From NCBI RefSeq assembly GCF_000014225.1, contig NC_008228.1, positions 1,240,001 through 1,304,000 of the forward strand: a stretch of DNA of 64,000 nt. The letters are read 5' to 3'. Source of the DNA: Paraglaciecola sp. T6c (GTDB lineage: Bacteria > Pseudomonadota > Gammaproteobacteria > Enterobacterales > Alteromonadaceae). This document shows positions 1 to 9,987 of this stretch, in pieces (the first letter of the stretch is position 1; each line of letters begins with the position of its first letter). A program made the position numbers and the translations under genes. The notes under the pieces are model-generated. The model made no database searches. It was not told where the DNA came from and saw only the letters and a list, made by a program, of their open reading frames with translations.

Positions 1-1370
1 TAGAAGAGATCATTCTGCCGTATTTAGACAGCGGAGAAGCAACACGGGTTCTCGTTCGATTACCGGGCTTTGGCAGTAGTGCAGGCATTGCCATTGTAGG
101 CACCCCAATAGGGGATGAGAAAAAACGCTCAACGTTTGATTTAATGGATGAAATCAGTCAAAAGTTATCCGTTATCCCTGATGTGCGAGCGTTCGCAATC
201 ATGCGCTCAAGTTTGGGCGGGCGAGGCGTCGGGCGTCCAGTACAATTTGTTCTTCAGGGGAATACTTATGAAGAGCTGGTTGAGTGGCGGGATAAGCTTC
301 TGTCAATTGCCCGCCAAAACCCTAACTTGCTGCGGTTGGACTCAGATTACAAAGAAACGTTGCCGCAACTCTTGATTAATATCGATACCGAGCGTGCAGC
401 AGATTTAGGGGTATCGGTGAGCGATATTGGCACCACGTTGGAAACAATGTTAGGCCAGCGCCGTGTGTCGACTTTCCTAGATCGTGGCCAAGAATACGAT
501 GTGATTTTAGAAGGCCGCCGTGAGGACTATCGCAGCCCACAGAGTATTGATAACTTGTACGTGCGCTCATTTAGGACAGGCGAATTGATCCCAATGGATA
601 ACCTATTGAAAGTGGAAGAGCGAGCCACGTCTTCGCGCTTGAATCGCTACAATCGGATGCGCAGTATCACCATCAGTGCAAACTTGGCTGACGGTTACAC
701 GGTGGGCGAAGCACTGGCTTACCTAAATAATATTGTTGATACCGAATTACCGGAAGGTGTGTCGGTAGATTACAAGGGAGAGTCTCAACTCTATCAGGAG
801 TCGGGTAACTCCATTATTTTTATCTTTCTAATGGCTTTGGTCATCGTGTATCTGATCCTTGCGGCTCAGTTTGAAAGTTGGGTGCATCCGTTAGTTATCA
901 TGCTCACTGTGCCATTGGCGTTAGTAGGGGCCTTTATCGGACTATATTTTGCGGGAATGACGCTGAATATATACAGCCAAATTGGCTTAGTGATGTTGAT
1001 TGGACTTGCGGCCAAAAACGGCATTCTGATTGTAGAATTTGCCAATCAACTACGTGATGCTGGTGCTGAGTTTGAATCAGCCCTTAAACGCGCCGCCATG
1101 CTGCGCCTTAGACCTATCGTGATGACCAGTTTCACTACTATCTTTAGCTCATTGCCACTGGTGTTTGCAAGTGGTGCAGGCTCCGAAAGCAGAACCGTTA
1201 TCGGCATGGTGATATTCGCTGGGGTGCTTGTATCAACGCTACTGACCTTGTTTGTGGTTCCCACTGCCTACTATTGGTTGGCACGTAACACTGGCTCGCC
1301 GCTGGCTATCACTCATAAGCTAGAAAAACTCGAAGATGAAATTCCTTACGTTAAGGGTGATGATTTTTAA
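1..1370 (+). CDS. RND multidrug efflux transporter permease, C-terminal part (5' end outside window)
   Basis: This is the C-terminal part of an inner-membrane RND pump of the HAE1/AcrB type, which exports hydrophobic or amphiphilic compounds using the proton gradient. The frame is already open at base 3, so the gene begins before the window; an internal ATG at 144 is not the start. The visible part holds the second periplasmic pore and docking region, then a membrane block with typical AcrB-like segments (LAAQFESWVHPLVIM, GLAAKNGILIVEFANQLRDA, RLRPIVMTSF). It ends in a short hydrophilic tail. A terminator follows at 1410-1446. The adaptor and outer-membrane partner genes are probably upstream. 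The family is clear; the substrate cannot be told. Confidence 0.93.
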   Translation, partial: EEIILPYLDSGEATRVLVRLPGFGSSAGIAIVGTPIGDEKKRSTFDLMDEISQKLSVIPDVRAFAIMRSSLGGRGVGRPVQFVLQGNTYEELVEWRDKLLSIARQNPNLLRLDSDYKETLPQLLINIDTERAADLGVSVSDIGTTLETMLGQRRVSTFLDRGQEYDVILEGRREDYRSPQSIDNLYVRSFRTGELIPMDNLLKVEERATSSRLNRYNRMRSITISANLADGYTVGEALAYLNNIVDTELPEGVSVDYKGESQLYQESGNSIIFIFLMALVIVYLILAAQFESWVHPLVIMLTVPLALVGAFIGLYFAGMTLNIYSQIGLVMLIGLAAKNGILIVEFANQLRDAGAEFESALKRAAMLRLRPIVMTSFTTIFSSLPLVFASGAGSESRTVIGMVIFAGVLVSTLLTLFVVPTAYYWLARNTGSPLAITHKLEKLEDEIPYVKGDDF

Positions 1371-1409
1371 CGAATTGCTAAAATTCAGCTAAAAAACTGA
1401 GCATACCTA

Positions 1410-1446
1410 AAGCGGCTAAGTGTTTTAACTTATGCCGCTTTTTTGT
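1410..1446 (+). terminator. Rho-independent terminator of the RND gene
   Basis: Stem AAGCGGC-TAAG pairs with CTTATGCCGCTT with one bulged base, and a run of T follows. It lies 40 bp after the RND stop codon. Confidence 0.75.
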
Positions 1447-1513
1447 GTCCGGCGCGATCTATGTACCCTGCGATGTGGCTCAATCCTACTTATGATTTGT
1501 AATGGAGTCGTTG

Positions 1514-1570
1514 ATGAACGTTAAAGCTGTATGTCTTGATACTTACCATATTGCAGGCGACAAAAAATAA
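1514..1570 (+). CDS. Possible 18-residue small ORF or gene remnant
   Basis: ATG at 1514 has a well placed GGAG (1504-1507, spacing 6) and a TATGAT hexamer at 1491. It encodes MNVKAVCLDTYHIAGDKK and stops just before the rpoD terminator hairpin. The start vaguely recalls the N terminus of D-2-hydroxyacid dehydrogenases, so it may be the remnant of a deleted gene, a small protein, or chance. No function is claimed. Confidence 0.25.
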   Translation: MNVKAVCLDTYHIAGDKK

Positions 1571-1573
1571 GCG

Positions 1574-1606
1574 AAAAAAAACCGGATATTGAATCCGGTT
1601 TTTTGT
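1574..1606 (-). terminator. Terminator downstream of rpoD
   Basis: Perfect stem AAAACCGGAT/ATCCGGTTTT with a short loop. It has a T run on both strands, so it can end the macromolecular synthesis operon on the minus strand and any transcript coming from the left. Confidence 0.8.
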
Positions 1607-1649
1607 ACTTGCTAATACAAGACACAAGCGCATTGCTTATGCGTGATCA

Positions 1650-3491
1650 TTATTCGTCTAAGAAGCTGCGTAGCTGCTCAGAGCGACTTGGATGACGTAG
1701 TTTACGCAGTGCCTTCGCTTCGATTTGACGAATACGCTCACGAGTAACGTCAAACTGCTTGCCGACTTCTTCAAGCGTGTGGTCCGTGTTCATGTCGATA
1801 CCAAAACGCATTCTCAATACTTTCGCTTCACGGGCGGTTAGGCCTGCTAATACTTCTTGAGTGGCGTTCTTCAAGCTACCGCCAGTGGCAGAGTCAAGAG
1901 GCTGCACAATGGTGCTATCTTCAATGAAATCACCTAAATGTGAATCTTCATCATCGCCAATAGGGGTTTCCATTGAAATGGGCTCTTTAGCAATTTTCAA
2001 CACCTTACGGATTTTGTCTTCAGGCATTAACATGCGCTCTGACAATTCTTCTGGCGTTGGTTCGCGGCCCATCTCTTGTAACATTTGACGAGAAATACGG
2101 TTCAATTTATTGATTGTTTCAATCATGTGCACAGGAATACGAATAGTCCGTGCCTGATCTGCAATCGAACGTGTGATTGCTTGGCGGATCCACCACGTAG
2201 CATAAGTCGAGAACTTGTAACCACGACGGTATTCGAATTTATCAACAGCTTTCATCAAACCGATATTACCTTCTTGAATCAGATCCAAGAATTGTAAACC
2301 ACGGTTGGTGTACTTCTTCGCAATTGAGATAACCAATCGTAAGTTAGCTTCCACCATTTCTTTCTTCGCACGGCGCGCTTTCGCTTCACCAATTGACATA
2401 CGACGGTTAATGTCTTTTATGTCGGCAATGATCAAGCCGGTTTCGTCTTCAACGGCATTCATTTTACCGATGCTACGCTCTAGTTCTTCTTGATGTACTT
2501 TAAGCTCTTCAACATAAGGCGCGTCAGAAGCAAGAATTTCGAATAACCAATCAGTACTGGTTTCGTTTCCAGAGAACGCTTTGATGAAGTCTTTCTTAGG
2601 CATTTTTGCCGCAGCAACACAGTGTTTCATCACGATGCGTTCTTGCACACGGATACGATCCATCATGCTGCGCATGTTTTTAACCATACGGTCAAACTGC
2701 TTGGGCACTAAGCGGAACTCTTTGAAAATCTCGCTTAATTCATCAATTTCTTTGCGTGACTTCGCGTGAGAACGGCCTTCAGATGCAATTACATCGCGCG
2801 TTTTTTCGTATTGAACACGTAATTCAGAGAACTTCTCACGGGCCTCTTCTGGATCTGGGCCTGTATCTTCTTCTTCTTCGTCTTCATCATCGCTATCGTC
2901 GCCATCATCATCTTCGTCTTCCAACTCTTCTTCAGATAACTCAGAACCAATGTGGGTAGCGGTAGGGGCAATATTGTCTGCTTCGTTAGGATCAACGAAA
3001 CCAACAATGATGTCACTTAAGCGAATTTCTTCCGCTTCGAACATGTCCCACTGATCAAGCAAGTAGGTGATTGCCTCAGGGTATTCTGCAACAGAACATT
3101 GAACCTGATTGATACCTTCTTCGATGCGCTTGGCGATAACAATTTCGCCTTCACGAGTTAACAGCTCAACCGTACCCATCTCACGCATGTACATACGCAC
3201 AGGGTCTGTTGTTCTACCAATCTCGCTTTCTACCGTAGCTAGGGCTTGGGCGGCGGCTTCCGCGACTTCTTCATCTGTCGTGGTTTCTTGCATCAATAGT
3301 TCATCGGAATCAGGAGCGTTTTCAAACACTTTGATCCCCATGTCGTTGATCATGCGGATAATGTCTTCGATTTGATCCGAGTCAACTATGTCTTGAGGCA
3401 GGTGATCATTTACTTCGGCAAAGGTCAAGTAGCCTTGTTCTTTACCTTTTGCAATGAGGAGTTTTATCTGCGACTGCTTGCTTTGCACCAT
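1650..3491 (-). CDS. rpoD: RNA polymerase primary sigma factor RpoD (sigma-70)
   Basis: This is the housekeeping sigma factor that directs RNA polymerase to most promoters. It has 613 residues, the same length as the E. coli protein. Region 1.1 starts with [20 protein letters not shown] very acidic stretch (Asp/Glu rich, about residues 190-215) lies in the non-conserved region. Region 2 carries [19 protein letters not shown] and the -10 recognition helix [17 protein letters not shown]. Region 4 ends with [20 protein letters not shown], the -35 helix-turn-helix. It is the last gene of the rpsU-yqeY-dnaG-rpoD operon, 145 bp after dnaG, and is followed by a terminator. Confidence 0.99.
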   Translation of the reverse strand: MVQSKQSQIKLLIAKGKEQGYLTFAEVNDHLPQDIVDSDQIEDIIRMINDMGIKVFENAPDSDELLMQETTTDEEVAEAAAQALATVESEIGRTTDPVRMYMREMGTVELLTREGEIVIAKRIEEGINQVQCSVAEYPEAITYLLDQWDMFEAEEIRLSDIIVGFVDPNEADNIAPTATHIGSELSEEELEDEDDDGDDSDDEDEEEEDTGPDPEEAREKFSELRVQYEKTRDVIASEGRSHAKSRKEIDELSEIFKEFRLVPKQFDRMVKNMRSMMDRIRVQERIVMKHCVAAAKMPKKDFIKAFSGNETSTDWLFEILASDAPYVEELKVHQEELERSIGKMNAVEDETGLIIADIKDINRRMSIGEAKARRAKKEMVEANLRLVISIAKKYTNRGLQFLDLIQEGNIGLMKAVDKFEYRRGYKFSTYATWWIRQAITRSIADQARTIRIPVHMIETINKLNRISRQMLQEMGREPTPEELSERMLMPEDKIRKVLKIAKEPISMETPIGDDEDSHLGDFIEDSTIVQPLDSATGGSLKNATQEVLAGLTAREAKVLRMRFGIDMNTDHTLEEVGKQFDVTRERIRQIEAKALRKLRHPSRSEQLRSFLDE

Positions 3492-3636
3492 ATACCTTAC
3501 ACTTCTCGATTTGGGTTAAAATTGCACCCTGAGGACCAATTGATCGGCTCAAAATGCTAAATACTTTGCTTGGGCTCGAGGCTGTAGCGAATTAGCCAGT
3601 ATAGCAGACTCGACTACCCTTGGGCTAGATGTTGGG

Positions 3637-5403
3637 TCATTTTTGTTCTTTTACAAGTAGGTTCAGCTCTTGTTTTTCATCTACACTGAGATTTCCTAAG
3701 CGCGCTTTTGACATGAGCTCGTCCATCCTACTTTTAAAATGCCAATCCAGTAACTTGGCAAAACTATCTTTAAATACCAATGCTTGGTTTTCTTCAGCGT
3801 ATTCCCAGCCGAGCAATTTAGCGAGATTCTTACTCTGAGGATGATCCCTAAAATGCTCCAATACTTGGGCGGTATTGGCAGAGGGTTTACCTAAACAGAA
3901 CTGAAACAGTTCGTTTAAAAAGTCCAGGCCTGGCACTTGCATATCGCCCAGTGCTGCGGGATTAGCATGTTGACACTCGATAGCAATCCCTGGCTGGTCA
4001 AGTAATAAGCGGATCATCATCCTTATAGGGGAAATCTTGGCTTTATTTAAAGCGGTAAAGTCCAGTTTTGCGCCTGCTTTATGCTGATTCGCTTTGGCTA
4101 CGTCTTGCTCTAGGCGGTGGCGATTTCTATCACCCATGTGCGTACTGAGCTCAGAGGTTAAAATAGCCCGTTGATTATCCCCTAATATTTGCTCGATTAG
4201 CGGCATGGCTTCTGCTTTTAACGCCGCTTTACCTTCTGCACTACCTATATGGTGACGCTGTAGTAAATTATCAAAGAAAAATTTAGACAGAGGTACAGAG
4301 TCGCTCACCAGTTTTTGCTCGAATGCTTCTTTGCCAATTTGGCGCACCAAAGTATCTGGGTCTTCCCCATCGGGTAAAAACAGGAATTTCATTTCAACGC
4401 CGTCTTTTAGATATGCCAAGGCATTTTCTAATGCACGCCAAGCTGCTTCTCGCCCAGCTCGATCGCCGTCATAGCAACAAACTACCTCGCTGGTAGTGCG
4501 AAATAGCATTTGTATGTGTTCAGGGGTAGTGGCTGTGCCTAAAGATGCGACCGCGTACTTAATATCAAATTGGGCGAGGGCCACCACATCCATATAACCT
4601 TCAACAATCATGACTCGCGGCAAGTTGCGATGTGCTTGTTTCGCTTGATAGAAACCATAAAGTTCGTTGCCTTTATGGAATATGCGCGTCTCAGGAGAGT
4701 TAAGGTATTTAGGCGTACCATCACCTAACACTCGACCACCAAAACCAACTATGCGGCCACGCTTATCGCGAATAGGGAACATGATACGTTCGCGAAAGAA
4801 ATCAAATCTGCGGCGATTATCATTCTCAGTAATCAGCTTTAAATCAAGCAGTTGCTGTTGGGCCTCTGGCGTACGGCCGAAGGTACTGAGCACCGCATCC
4901 CACTCGGTTGGGGCATACCCTATACCAAAGGCCTTAACGACTTCACCACTTAGGCCGCGCTTTTTTAAATAGTCGATAGCCTTGTCTTTATCGCTATGCA
5001 CTTTAAGTTGCTGAGAAAAATAACGGGATATGGTTTCCATAAGCTCATAATCATCTGCCTTTTGCTGTTTTTGTTCAGCAGTAGGAGCGGGGGTTGAGCT
5101 TTTTTCTCTAGGTACATCAACACTGTGATATTGCGCTAGTTCTTCAATGGCTTCTGGGAATTCAAGTCGGTCATATTCCATCAAAAAAGAAATAACATTG
5201 CCATGGGCACCGCAACCGAAGCAGTGATAAAACTGTTTATCTTGACTTACTGTAAATGAGGGGCTTTTTTCATTATGAAAAGGGCAGCATGCTTGATAGT
5301 TTCTACCTGCTTTTTTGAGCTTAACGCGATTGTCTACCACCTCAACAATATCGGTGCGAGCGATTAAATCATCAATAAATTCACGAGGTATACGGCCGTT
5401 CAT
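3637..5403 (-). CDS. dnaG: DNA primase DnaG
   Basis: Primase makes the RNA primers for replication forks and works with DnaB helicase. It has 588 residues, close to the E. coli length of 581. The N-terminal CHC2 zinc finger is visible (C40-P-F-H43, then HCFGCG near residue 60). The central TOPRIM core carries VEGYMDVVALAQF and CYDGDRAGREAAWRA, whose acidic residues bind metal. The C-terminal third is the DnaB-binding region. It sits between yqeY and rpoD in the macromolecular synthesis operon. Two hairpins in the 154-bp gap upstream (5478-5540) may lower its expression relative to rpsU, as the terminator in the E. coli operon does. Confidence 0.98.
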   Translation of the reverse strand: MNGRIPREFIDDLIARTDIVEVVDNRVKLKKAGRNYQACCPFHNEKSPSFTVSQDKQFYHCFGCGAHGNVISFLMEYDRLEFPEAIEELAQYHSVDVPREKSSTPAPTAEQKQQKADDYELMETISRYFSQQLKVHSDKDKAIDYLKKRGLSGEVVKAFGIGYAPTEWDAVLSTFGRTPEAQQQLLDLKLITENDNRRRFDFFRERIMFPIRDKRGRIVGFGGRVLGDGTPKYLNSPETRIFHKGNELYGFYQAKQAHRNLPRVMIVEGYMDVVALAQFDIKYAVASLGTATTPEHIQMLFRTTSEVVCCYDGDRAGREAAWRALENALAYLKDGVEMKFLFLPDGEDPDTLVRQIGKEAFEQKLVSDSVPLSKFFFDNLLQRHHIGSAEGKAALKAEAMPLIEQILGDNQRAILTSELSTHMGDRNRHRLEQDVAKANQHKAGAKLDFTALNKAKISPIRMMIRLLLDQPGIAIECQHANPAALGDMQVPGLDFLNELFQFCLGKPSANTAQVLEHFRDHPQSKNLAKLLGWEYAEENQALVFKDSFAKLLDWHFKSRMDELMSKARLGNLSVDEKQELNLLVKEQK

Positions 5404-5477
5404 GTCAACTTCTCAATTTATTCGGGCAAAGCATGAGGGATGCAAAAAAGCACTATACTTGGTCTGCATAAACAAAC

Positions 5478-5499
5478 AAGCCGCAAATAAATGCGGCTT
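5478..5499 (-). terminator. Hairpin (attenuator) between yqeY and dnaG
   Basis: Stem AAGCCGC-AAATAA-ATGCGGCTT; reading on the minus strand it is followed by the T-rich GTTTGTTT. It lies inside the operon, so it probably acts as a partial terminator setting a low DnaG level. That role is inferred from the E. coli rpsU-dnaG precedent. Confidence 0.5.
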
Positions 5500-5520
5500 G
5501 ATTTCAATAGATATTTGGGT

Positions 5521-5540
5521 GCCTTAATATTGATTAAGGC
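5521..5540. other. Inverted repeat after yqeY stop
   Basis: GCCTTAAT-ATTG-ATTAAGGC is a perfect 8-bp stem with a 4-nt loop, 18 bp downstream of the yqeY stop codon. It has no T run, so it is more likely an RNA-stabilising or processing hairpin than a terminator. Confidence 0.4.
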
Positions 5541-5557
5541 GAACTCAAGAGGTCTAG

Positions 5558-6001
5558 CTAAGCTAGCTTGGCTTTTATTTGACCGCTTAATTTTCCCATG
5601 TCAGCTCGACCTTGAACCTTAGGTTTCAACCAAGCCATTACTTTACCCATATCTTGCATTCCGCTTGCCTGTGTTTCAACCATTGCTTGGTCAATCAAGG
5701 TGCTGACTTCTTCTTCGCTCAAAGGCTGAGGCAAAAAAGTGTGCAAAATATCAATTTCAGTAAGTTCTACATCAACTAAATCTTGACGATTGGCTTGTTC
5801 GAACTGACTCGCAGCGTCTTTTCTCTGTTTTACCATCTTAGTAAGCAGAGCAATGACATCGCTGTCGTTGAGCTCAATACGCTCATCGATTTCACGTTGC
5901 TTAACCGCTGCTAACGCCATACGAATAGTACCTAGACGAACTTTGTCTTTGGCACGCATTGCGTCTTTTTGGGCATTTTTTAAATCATCTAACAAGGACA
6001 T
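5558..6001 (-). CDS. yqeY: GatB/YqeY domain-containing protein
   Basis: This small helical protein of 147 residues resembles the C-terminal tRNA-interacting domain of GatB, the amidotransferase subunit. Free-standing YqeY proteins are widespread, but their exact role is not settled. The typical start MSLLDDLKNAQKDAMRAKDK and the C terminus GRADMGKLSGQIKAKLA are present. It lies between rpsU and dnaG, an arrangement also known in pseudomonads and other gammaproteobacteria but absent in E. coli. Co-transcription from the rpsU promoter is likely, with an 84-bp gap after rpsU. Confidence 0.93.
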   Translation of the reverse strand: MSLLDDLKNAQKDAMRAKDKVRLGTIRMALAAVKQREIDERIELNDSDVIALLTKMVKQRKDAASQFEQANRQDLVDVELTEIDILHTFLPQPLSEEEVSTLIDQAMVETQASGMQDMGKVMAWLKPKVQGRADMGKLSGQIKAKLA

Positions 6002-6085
6002 GAAATTGACTCGAAGAAATACTTAAAATGAACCTAAGATAAAACTGCAAAGGGCGTTTAATACGTTAAACACCCTAGGAGAGAA

Positions 6086-6301
6086 TTAGTACAATCTGAT
6101 GCGACGTGCGTTTTCGCGAGACAACTTCTTCAAAAGACGTTTTTTAGCAGCTGCTTTCTTACGCTTACGTTCCCAAGTAGGCTTTTCAAAAAATTCGCGA
6201 CGACGAACTTCAGAAAGAACACCTGCTTTTTCACATGAACGTTTAAAACGACGCAACGCTACGTCAAATGGTTCGTTTTCTCTAACTTTAACGATTGGCA
6301 T
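6086..6301 (-). CDS. rpsU: 30S ribosomal protein S21
   Basis: Protein S21 helps the 30S subunit select the initiation region of mRNA. It has 71 residues, the usual length, and is very basic: it begins [20 protein letters not shown] and ends with Lys/Arg-rich helices. It is the first gene of the macromolecular synthesis operon and is read from the promoter at 6377-6405. A GAGGTGAG ribosome site lies just upstream of the ATG. Confidence 0.99.
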   Translation of the reverse strand: MPIVKVRENEPFDVALRRFKRSCEKAGVLSEVRRREFFEKPTWERKRKKAAAKKRLLKKLSRENARRIRLY

Positions 6302-6376
6302 TAAAATCTCACCTCAAAAATAAATACTTTGTCTGCCAGCGCAAAAAATAACCGGCTCGGTTAAAAATGGTGCGGA

Positions 6377-6405
6377 ATTTTAATCATATACGCTAACAAT
6401 GTAAA
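6377..6405 (-). promoter_or_regulatory. Sigma-70 promoter for rpsU operon
   Basis: On the minus strand there is a -35 TTTACA (6400-6405), a 17-bp spacer and a -10 TAAAAT (6377-6382). Each matches the consensus at 5 of 6 bases. It lies about 75 bp upstream of the rpsU ATG. Confidence 0.65.
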
Positions 6406-6519
6406 GACCCGATATAGGAAATATTAGATTAGTCGCGGATTATTCACTCTAATATGGTGAAATCATCATGAGAAAGGTAGAATGCGCGGCCTAACATTAC
6501 ACGGAACACCACATCTACT

Positions 6520-7533
6520 ATGCGCGTTATTGGTATTGAAACATCTTGCGATGAAACAGGCATTGCTGTTTACGATGAACATCAAGGTTTATTATCTCAT
6601 CAACTCTATAGCCAAGTAAAGTTGCATGCCGATTATGGCGGTGTGGTACCTGAGTTGGCTTCTCGTGATCACGTGCGCAAAATTGTACCTTTAATAAAGC
6701 AAGCATTGCTTGATGCCAATTGCACAAAGGATGATATTGACGGTATCGCCTTTACCAAAGGACCTGGCTTAGTAGGCGCCTTGTTAGTTGGCTCATCTGT
6801 CGCTCGCAGCTTAGCGTTTGCTTGGGATGTGCCTGCAGTTGGGGTGCATCACATGGAAGGCCACTTACTGGCCCCTATGTTAGATGAACCCGCACCGGAG
6901 TTTCCGTTTGTGGCGTTGTTAGTCTCCGGCGGTCACTCGATGATGGTTCGCGTTGATGGTATCGGGCAATACGAAATTTTAGGTGAATCGGTGGATGATG
7001 CCGCAGGTGAGGCGTTTGATAAAACGGCTAAGCTTTTAGGGTTAGATTACCCCGGTGGGCCTTTGTTAGCTAAAATGGCTGAGCAAGGTGAAGCAGGGCA
7101 TTACAAGTTTCCTCGCCCTATGACCGACCGTCCAGGACTGGATTTTAGCTTTAGCGGTTTAAAAACGTTCGCAGCCAATACCATTCGTAGTTCAGATCAA
7201 TCAGCGCAGACCAAAGCCAATATCGCTTACGCGTTTCAAGAAGCAGTCGTAGACACCCTCGCTATTAAGTGTAAGCGAGCACTTAAACAAACAGGGCTAA
7301 AACGTTTGGTTATTGCAGGCGGAGTAAGTGCTAATAAACAGTTGCGCATTGAATTTGAAACCATGATGAAAAAGCTACATGGCACCGTGTATTACCCACG
7401 CTTAGAATTTTGCACCGACAACGGCGCTATGATTGCTTATGCAGGGCTCAAAAGATTGAAAGCTGGCGAAACTGAAGGCTTAGCCACCAAGGCTCAACCT
7501 CGCTGGTCTCTTGATGAATTACCAGCCATTTAA
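6520..7533 (+). CDS. tsaD: tRNA N6-threonylcarbamoyladenosine synthase TsaD
   Basis: TsaD transfers the threonylcarbamoyl group to A37 of ANN-decoding tRNAs, together with TsaB and TsaE. It has 337 residues, as in E. coli. The start [19 protein letters not shown] is the family signature, and the metal-binding histidines H111 and H115 lie in [10 protein letters not shown]. The ASKHA-type nucleotide site continues in [10 protein letters not shown] and [13 protein letters not shown]. It is transcribed divergently from rpsU, a gene order common in gammaproteobacteria. The hairpin at 7521-7547 overlaps its stop codon. Confidence 0.98.
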   Translation: MRVIGIETSCDETGIAVYDEHQGLLSHQLYSQVKLHADYGGVVPELASRDHVRKIVPLIKQALLDANCTKDDIDGIAFTKGPGLVGALLVGSSVARSLAFAWDVPAVGVHHMEGHLLAPMLDEPAPEFPFVALLVSGGHSMMVRVDGIGQYEILGESVDDAAGEAFDKTAKLLGLDYPGGPLLAKMAEQGEAGHYKFPRPMTDRPGLDFSFSGLKTFAANTIRSSDQSAQTKANIAYAFQEAVVDTLAIKCKRALKQTGLKRLVIAGGVSANKQLRIEFETMMKKLHGTVYYPRLEFCTDNGAMIAYAGLKRLKAGETEGLATKAQPRWSLDELPAI

Positions 7534-7556
7534 CGTTAAGGGCTGGTGCTTTAAAC
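7521..7556 (+). terminator. Weak terminator-like hairpin at tsaD end
   Basis: ACCAGCC pairs with GGCTGGT around the palindrome TTAACGTTAA. It is followed by GCTTT only, so termination would be weak. Confidence 0.35.
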
Positions 7557-7612
7557 AGACTGAGAATTACTGAGTACATTTTTAGTTAGGTGATAACACT
7601 CGCCTTGTGGAA

Positions 7613-8215
7613 TTATTCTTTCGTTCGCCCTTTATCCCATATCTTACTTTCCTGGCCACTCATCAAACGAATGATGTTTTGTCTGTGGCGCACAATTATC
7701 AGTATGCATAACATGGTGACTGGTGCTGTGTAAGCCGGTTTGACAAACCATGTGATAAAAGGCGCCACGCTGACTGAAATAATCGCGGCCAAAGACGAAT
7801 ACCCGGTGATAAAGACTATCACGAGCCAGCAGGCCAATAGTAAACTGACTAACTCCCAGCCCAATGGCAGCATCGCGCCAATTGCAGTGGCGACGCCTTT
7901 TCCTCCATTGAAATTAAAATACAAAGGGTAGATGTGCCCTAAGCAGGCAGCAATGCCGACTAGTCCTAGAGTGATTGGAGGCATGCCTAGCAGATACCCC
8001 ACGTATACTGGAAGGGTTCCTTTTAGCACATCGAAAATAAAGACTAAGGCTGCCGGTAGCCGACCGCCAATGCGTAAAACATTTGTCGCTCCTGGGTTGT
8101 TAGAGCCCGTTTTACGCGGATCGGGCAGCATAAACACGCGACAGATCAAGACTGCGCTGGATATTGAGCCCAACAAATAAGCGCTACAAAAGAGTAAAAT
8201 GCTAAGTGACGTCAT
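7613..8215 (-). CDS. plsY: Glycerol-3-phosphate acyltransferase PlsY
   Basis: PlsY is an inner-membrane enzyme that moves an acyl group from acyl-phosphate to glycerol-3-phosphate, the first step of phospholipid synthesis. Conserved motifs are [12 protein letters not shown] and [16 protein letters not shown], with five to six hydrophobic segments. The reading frame extends upstream to 8293. I chose the internal ATG at 8215 ([20 protein letters not shown]) because it gives the usual length of 200 residues and starts right at the first membrane segment. The longer start would add 26 polar residues and overlap folB. It is divergent from folB. Confidence 0.95.
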
Positions 8216-8291
8216 GTACTTATGTTCTGTAAACGAGGTACAATTCACCAAGATTACCTTAAAATTTAACCAATAACAGCGCGGATCTTTC

Positions 8292-8651
8292 ATGGATAAA
8301 ATTTACATTGAAGGCTTAGAGGTACAATCTCTAATAGGCGTGTACGATTGGGAGCGGGATGCGACGCAGCGATTGCTGGTCGATATAGTGTTATTTAGTG
8401 ATTTACAAAAGCCTGCCTATAGCGATGATGTTGACGATACGCTGAATTACGCTGAGGTAGCACAAGCTGTGACAGACGTGGCTGCAAAGAGTCAATTTGC
8501 GTTAATTGAAGCGCTAGCTCAAGCCATGATCAACCAAGTCTTCAGCCAATTTCCTGTGCAAAAAATGACCTTGAAATTGAGCAAACCTGACATTTTACCT
8601 TCAGCTCAAAATGTCGCGGTCGAGTTTACTCGTGAGCGCAAAGACACATGA
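8292..8651 (+). CDS. folB: Dihydroneopterin aldolase FolB
   Basis: FolB cleaves 7,8-dihydroneopterin to 6-hydroxymethyl-dihydropterin and glycolaldehyde in folate synthesis. It has 119 residues, the normal size. The start [23 protein letters not shown] contains the conserved GV-x-x-WE segment, and [12 protein letters not shown] follows. The stop overlaps the folK start by 4 bp (ATGA). Thus folB, folK and uppP look translationally coupled, and the next enzyme of the pathway is encoded directly downstream. Confidence 0.96.
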
Positions 8652-9166
8652 GTGCACAAGCACCTCAGCATACTATTTTCATCAGTGTTGGCAGTAACAT
8701 TAATCGAGAGCAGCATATCAGTGCTGGTCTTGATGCTATGTATGCAGCGTTTGGTGAACTCACTTTATCATCGGTTTACGAAAGCAAATCCGTTGGATTC
8801 GATGGAAATAACTTTTACAACTTAGTGGTACAGGCCGACACTCACTTACCCATCATTGAAGTGGTAGAGCGCTTAAAGAAAATAGAAACCGAAAACCTGC
8901 GCACCCGCGAAAGCAAAAAATTTGCTCCGCGAACGTTAGATCTTGATTTACTGACATACGATGATGTCATTATTCAAACACCGATGGAACTTCCACGCCC
9001 TGAGATCCTCTACAATGCGTTTGTGTTGCAGCCTTTAGCGGAAATTGCACCTGAAGTAGAGCATCCGCTAGCGAATAAAAGCTACCTTTCCTTATGGCAG
9101 CAATACGATAAATCCCAACAACAGTTATGGCCTATCAAATTTACATGGAGCGCTAATCGCCAATGA
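8648..9166 (+). CDS. folK: 2-amino-4-hydroxy-6-hydroxymethyldihydropteridine diphosphokinase FolK
   Basis: FolK transfers pyrophosphate from ATP to 6-hydroxymethyl-dihydropterin, the step after FolB in folate synthesis. It has 172 residues. The HPPK signature is visible: [12 protein letters not shown] at the start and [15 protein letters not shown], whose aspartates bind magnesium. It overlaps folB and uppP by 4 bp on each side. Confidence 0.97.
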   Translation: MSAQAPQHTIFISVGSNINREQHISAGLDAMYAAFGELTLSSVYESKSVGFDGNNFYNLVVQADTHLPIIEVVERLKKIETENLRTRESKKFAPRTLDLDLLTYDDVIIQTPMELPRPEILYNAFVLQPLAEIAPEVEHPLANKSYLSLWQQYDKSQQQLWPIKFTWSANRQ

Positions 9167-9963
9167 CTCTCACCGAAATTATTATCCTTGCTATTATCCA
9201 AGGCATTACCGAGTTTTTACCAATTTCGAGCTCTGCTCATCTTATTTTACCGTCCGTGCTGTTAGGGTGGGAAAACCAAGGCTTAGCGTTTGATGTTGCC
9301 GTTCATGTGGGCAGTTTATTAGCCGTCATGATCTATTTTAGAGGCGATATCGGCCGTATGTTGGTGGCCTGGTTTGGCTCTGGTTTCAGTAAAAACCAAA
9401 CTGATGACAGTAGACTAGCGTGGTGGGTGATTATTGCTACGATACCTGCGCTTATTTTTGGTTTTGCAGGTAAAGCGTTTATTGAAGAGTACGCCCGTTC
9501 TGCATTGGTGATTGCCTGTACCACAATCGGTTTTGGCTTATTGCTTTGGTATGCCGATAAAAAAGCGGCCTTGAATAAACACATTTATGACATGACATGG
9601 AAAAGTGCCCTCATCGTAGGTATGGCACAAGCGCTTGCTTTGATACCCGGTACTTCACGCTCCGGTATTACGATGACCGCTGGCCTAATGCTAGGGCTTG
9701 ATAGAGAAAGCGCAGCGCGTTTTTCGTTCTTACTGTCAATACCGGTGATCCTTGGGGCTGGCCTTCTAGCCACGTTAGACTTAGTCAGCGCCCCTGATGC
9801 GGTAGATTGGAACGCCTTAATAGTGGGAGCGGTTTTATCTTTTGTCAGTGCTTACGCGTGTATTTACCTGTTTTTAGCGTGGATTTCGCGTATTGGTATG
9901 CTGCCGTTTGTTATCTACCGCATGTTGCTTGGCGTTATTCTGCTGTTGTTTGTTTTCGCGTAA
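9163..9963 (+). CDS. uppP: Undecaprenyl-diphosphate phosphatase UppP (BacA)
   Basis: This inner-membrane enzyme recycles undecaprenyl diphosphate to the monophosphate, the lipid carrier for peptidoglycan and polysaccharide. It has 266 residues with about eight hydrophobic segments. Both active-site motifs are present: [16 protein letters not shown] and [14 protein letters not shown]. It is the last gene of the folB-folK-uppP set. The carrier is also needed by the exopolysaccharide genes at 42-63 kb, but no regulatory link is visible. Confidence 0.97.
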   Translation: MTLTEIIILAIIQGITEFLPISSSAHLILPSVLLGWENQGLAFDVAVHVGSLLAVMIYFRGDIGRMLVAWFGSGFSKNQTDDSRLAWWVIIATIPALIFGFAGKAFIEEYARSALVIACTTIGFGLLLWYADKKAALNKHIYDMTWKSALIVGMAQALALIPGTSRSGITMTAGLMLGLDRESAARFSFLLSIPVILGAGLLATLDLVSAPDAVDWNALIVGAVLSFVSAYACIYLFLAWISRIGMLPFVIYRMLLGVILLLFVFA

Positions 9964-9987
9964 TCATCACGAAAAAGGAGTATTAGT

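Noticed and set aside
2789-3016. 75-codon minus-strand frame inside rpoD
   Set aside because: It is a shadow of the acidic repeat-like region of rpoD, with low-complexity Met/Lys codons caused by GAT/GAA runs in another frame.
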